DNA of 39,520 bases from RGIG3513 sp045658985 (GTDB taxonomy: Bacteria > Bacillota > Clostridia > Oscillospirales > Butyricicoccaceae): positions 1 through 39,520 of the forward strand of contig JAZOWC010000055.1 in NCBI GenBank assembly GCA_045658985.1. The letters run 5' to 3'. The translations under genes and the position numbers were made by a program. The notes under the pieces are model-generated. The model had not been told where the DNA came from. It saw only the letters and a program-made list of their open reading frames with translations, and did no database searches. Below, one piece after another: positions 38,072 through 39,520 of this stretch. Each line of letters opens with the position of its first letter. Position 1 is the first letter of the stretch.

Positions 38072-38232
38072 CCAATCGGTCGCACAGCGTGCGACACCTT
38101 AACGTCATCGCAGATGACATATCACGCGCCGCAGGCGCATATCACGCTTGCAAAGCAAGCATATCACGCACAACATCGTTGTGCCATATCACGAAAGCCA
38201 ACGGCTTTCTATATCCCGTCGGCTCTGCCGAC
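38072..38232 (-). repeat. Hairpin string with ATATCAC (GTGATAT) linkers, copy 2
   Basis: Seven consecutive hairpins, mostly with 3-nt loops, have unrelated stems: GTCGCA/TGCGAC, GTCATC/GATGAC, GCGCC/GGCGC, GCTTGC/GCAAGC, GCACAAC/GTTGTGC, GAAAGCC/GGCTTTC and GTCGGC/GCCGAC. Most are separated by ATATCAC. The CAATCGGTC boundary is the reverse complement of that at 12275. It ends 37 nt before the SGNH start codon. Confidence 0.9.
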
Positions 38233-38269
38233 ATCTTCATTTTGCATTTCTCACATCGGAGGTTATAAT

Positions 38270-38884
38270 ATGAAAAATATCTTTCTCATCGGTGATTCCA
38301 TCCGTCACGGCTCTTATGTAGAGACCCTCGACAGCAAGCTGAGCCCCGGCTACGGCGTGTACGTCAAAGAAAAGCTGGAGAGTGCCGGACTTGCCAACGT
38401 CTGCTCCCCCGACGAAAACTCCCGCTGGGCCCAGTACACCCTGCGTTTTCTCCACAAATGGGCCAAAGAGGTTCCCGACCCCGAAAAGGTCGACGTGGTG
38501 CACTGGAACAACGGCCTGTGGGACGCGGTGCGTCTGTTCGGCGACGAGCCGCTGACCCCCATTGAGTTTTATGAGCTGATGCTGCCCCGCGTTTACAACC
38601 GCATCAGACTGCTTTTCCCCAACGCCAAGATCATTTTTGCCACCTCCACCGCCGTTATCGAAGAAATGTCCCGTCCTCAGTTCACCCGCCGTAACGAGGA
38701 AATCAAGCTCTACAACGCAATTGCCAAAAAAGTCATGGCTCAGCTCAACGTGCCCGTCAACGATCTGTGGGCGGTGACCGAAAACTGGGGCCCGGAGATG
38801 CACGCCGACTGGGTGCATTTTAACGAAGAAGGCTGCCGCATCCTGGCCGACAAGGTCATCGAAGCCATAGACACATTGGCGTAA
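38270..38884 (+). CDS. SGNH/GDSL-family hydrolase
   Basis: The 204-residue protein shows SGNH-fold blocks: FLIGDSIRHG (Ser10 nucleophile in GDS), VVHWNNGLWD (the Asn block, Asn80/81), and the C-terminal catalytic pair in ADWVHFNEEG (Asp180, His183). Such enzymes remove acyl or acetyl groups from carbohydrates or lipids; the substrate is unknown. No signal peptide is visible, so it is probably cytoplasmic. The ATG at 38270 has GGAGG 9 nt ahead; an upstream open frame is translated hairpin string. A good terminator follows. Confidence 0.9.
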   Translation: MKNIFLIGDSIRHGSYVETLDSKLSPGYGVYVKEKLESAGLANVCSPDENSRWAQYTLRFLHKWAKEVPDPEKVDVVHWNNGLWDAVRLFGDEPLTPIEFYELMLPRVYNRIRLLFPNAKIIFATSTAVIEEMSRPQFTRRNEEIKLYNAIAKKVMAQLNVPVNDLWAVTENWGPEMHADWVHFNEEGCRILADKVIEAIDTLA

Positions 38885-38891
38885 ACTATCG

Positions 38892-38920
38892 AACGGGAGG
38901 TCTTTCGCCTCCCGTTTTTA
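38892..38920 (+). terminator. Terminator of the SGNH gene
   Basis: AACGGGAGG pairs with CCTCCCGTT around TCTTTCG, followed by TTTTA. Confidence 0.92.
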
Positions 38921-38943
38921 TTCCCATCCGCCGCTACGTCTCT

Positions 38944-39310
38944 CGTCCCTTTAGTATAAATCCCCAGCGGCGGTATGTCTTTGCACCCTTCGCCGCAGGC
39001 GCGTGCAAAGACCGGCATGTATTCTGCGGCACAAGACTTTATCACCTATCCATTCTGCCGCTTGGGGATTTATTGTGTATGTGCGCTCTGCGGCAGGATG
39101 TATGGGGCGCTTCGCAAAGCGCCGTTTATCCGCAGAGCCGAGTTATACACCTTGCCAGCTCTGGGTAAGCGACACTGGGGGTGTGGGGTAGCGAAGCGGC
39201 GACGCGGTGTTGAATGACAGTCCGGTGGACTGTCAGACCCGCGGCGTGACCGAGCCGCAGCGAGACCTTCGAGCCTCTGCGAAGTTTAGGGTCCCCCACC
39301 GGTTTTGGTG
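38944..39310 (-). repeat. Long composite repeat, partial inverted copy 3
   Basis: Read on the minus strand it shares the terminal GGGGATTTATACTAAAGGGAC and the GTCATTCAACACCGCGTCGC module with copy 1, but the internal part is largely different. Confidence 0.7.
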
Positions 39311-39394
39311 ACTTTTTATATGCCCCACGAGACAGGTCTCGCGGGGGCCCCGAACAATTCATTAGTTCCGCGGCACTCGCCGCGGGGACAGTCA

Positions 39395-39511
39395 CGCGCG
39401 GGGAGCGATGGGAGCGCCGCGGGTGGCGGATGCAGCGACCTGAGCGAGTGGCCGCAACTTGGCGATTGGCGAGTGAGCGTTGTGAACGATGACAGAGCCC
39501 TAGTTGCAACA
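39395..39511 (+). mobile_element. Second copy of the tRNA-associated GTTGCAAC element
   Basis: Shares GCAACTTGGCGATTGGCGAG, ACGATGACAGAGCC and TAGTTGCAACAGG with 21675-21828. The following TCCGGG at the window edge would fit the start of a tRNA 3' end. Confidence 0.55.
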
Positions 39512-39520
39512 GGATCCGGG

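Larger units (their letters stand above)
37631..38269. repeat. Repeat island between the AEC and SGNH genes
   Basis: No gene. It contains the GTAC-core element (37646-37750), an AAGCCTTCTCC repeat (37798-37850), a short CATCCTGAGCG repeat (37864-37946), a stem-CCTAC module inverted (38012-38036), and a GTGATAT-linked hairpin string (38072-38232). Confidence 0.85.
38885..39520. repeat. Terminal repeat island
   Basis: No gene after the SGNH terminator (38892-38920). It holds a partial inverted copy of the long composite repeat (38944-39310), a CCCCACGA-type hairpin (39322-39387) that inverts the one at 140-188, and the tRNA-associated GTTGCAAC element (about 39395-39511). Confidence 0.8.

Noticed and set aside
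38944..39217. Small open frames at the right end
   Set aside because: They fall in the composite repeat and show no protein-like conservation.
1..39520. The whole window as one transposon bounded by inverted repeats
   Set aside because: The inverted modules at both ends are also found inside the window and enclose core housekeeping genes; a repeat-limited contig is more likely.

Overview
The window looks like a chromosome segment of a GC-rich Clostridia (Firmicutes) bacterium, most likely of the Oscillospirales/Ruminococcaceae type. Evidence: strong AAGGAGG-type ribosome sites, a clade II single-chain PurL, a ZTP riboswitch, chromosomal ParA/ParB with Firmicutes-type parS sites, a Noc-like ParB paralogue, and mnmE-mnmG-rsmG. 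Species cannot be named from sequence alone. Both ends lie in repeat DNA, and near-identical modules occur in inverted orientation at about 100-330 and 39185-39400, so the window may be a contig that broke at repeats.

Layout. 1-959: repeat island with the pur terminator. 960-13752 (minus): nine de novo purine genes in transcription order purE, purC, purF, purM, purN, purO, purH (transformylase only), purD, purL, read from a consensus promoter and a ZTP riboswitch at 14100-14282; the cluster is broken by repeat islands of 1.15 kb and 0.47 kb. 14368-18677: a metallo-beta-lactamase-fold gene divergent from two tandem D-aminoacylase-like amidohydrolases. 19009-20929: a divergent EamA transporter / LysR pair. 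21543-21629: tRNA-Leu(UAA), whose 3' end and terminator are duplicated 210 bp downstream. 21882-24117: a PD-(D/E)XK-type nuclease gene and a divergent glycerate kinase. 25090-29056 (minus): noc, two perfect parS sites, parA, parB, serS. 29263-34173: mscL (minus) and mnmE, mnmG, rsmG (plus). 34557-35395: a GIY-YIG / DUF1643 pair between direct repeats. 35845-37630: a divergent AraC / AEC-transporter pair. 38270-38884: an SGNH hydrolase.

How the genes work together. The pur cluster covers most steps from PRPP to IMP; purB and purK are not in the window. The bifunctional PurH is replaced by a stand-alone AICAR transformylase plus an archaeal-type PurO cyclohydrolase, and PurF has Gly where the Ntn-amidotransferase nucleophile Cys should be. 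The ZTP riboswitch senses the substrate of the transformylase. The parABS/noc and mnmEG-rsmG blocks are usually close to oriC, but no dnaA or DnaA-box cluster is visible.

The least explained content is between the genes. Intergenic DNA is packed with modular hairpin repeats. The most striking family has at least eight copies of about 105 nt, nearly all close to a gene's stop codon and all in the same orientation relative to the upstream transcript. Its loops and core are conserved while its stem arms differ completely between copies and remain complementary. A second family is strings of short hairpins with different stems joined by a constant GTGATAT linker.
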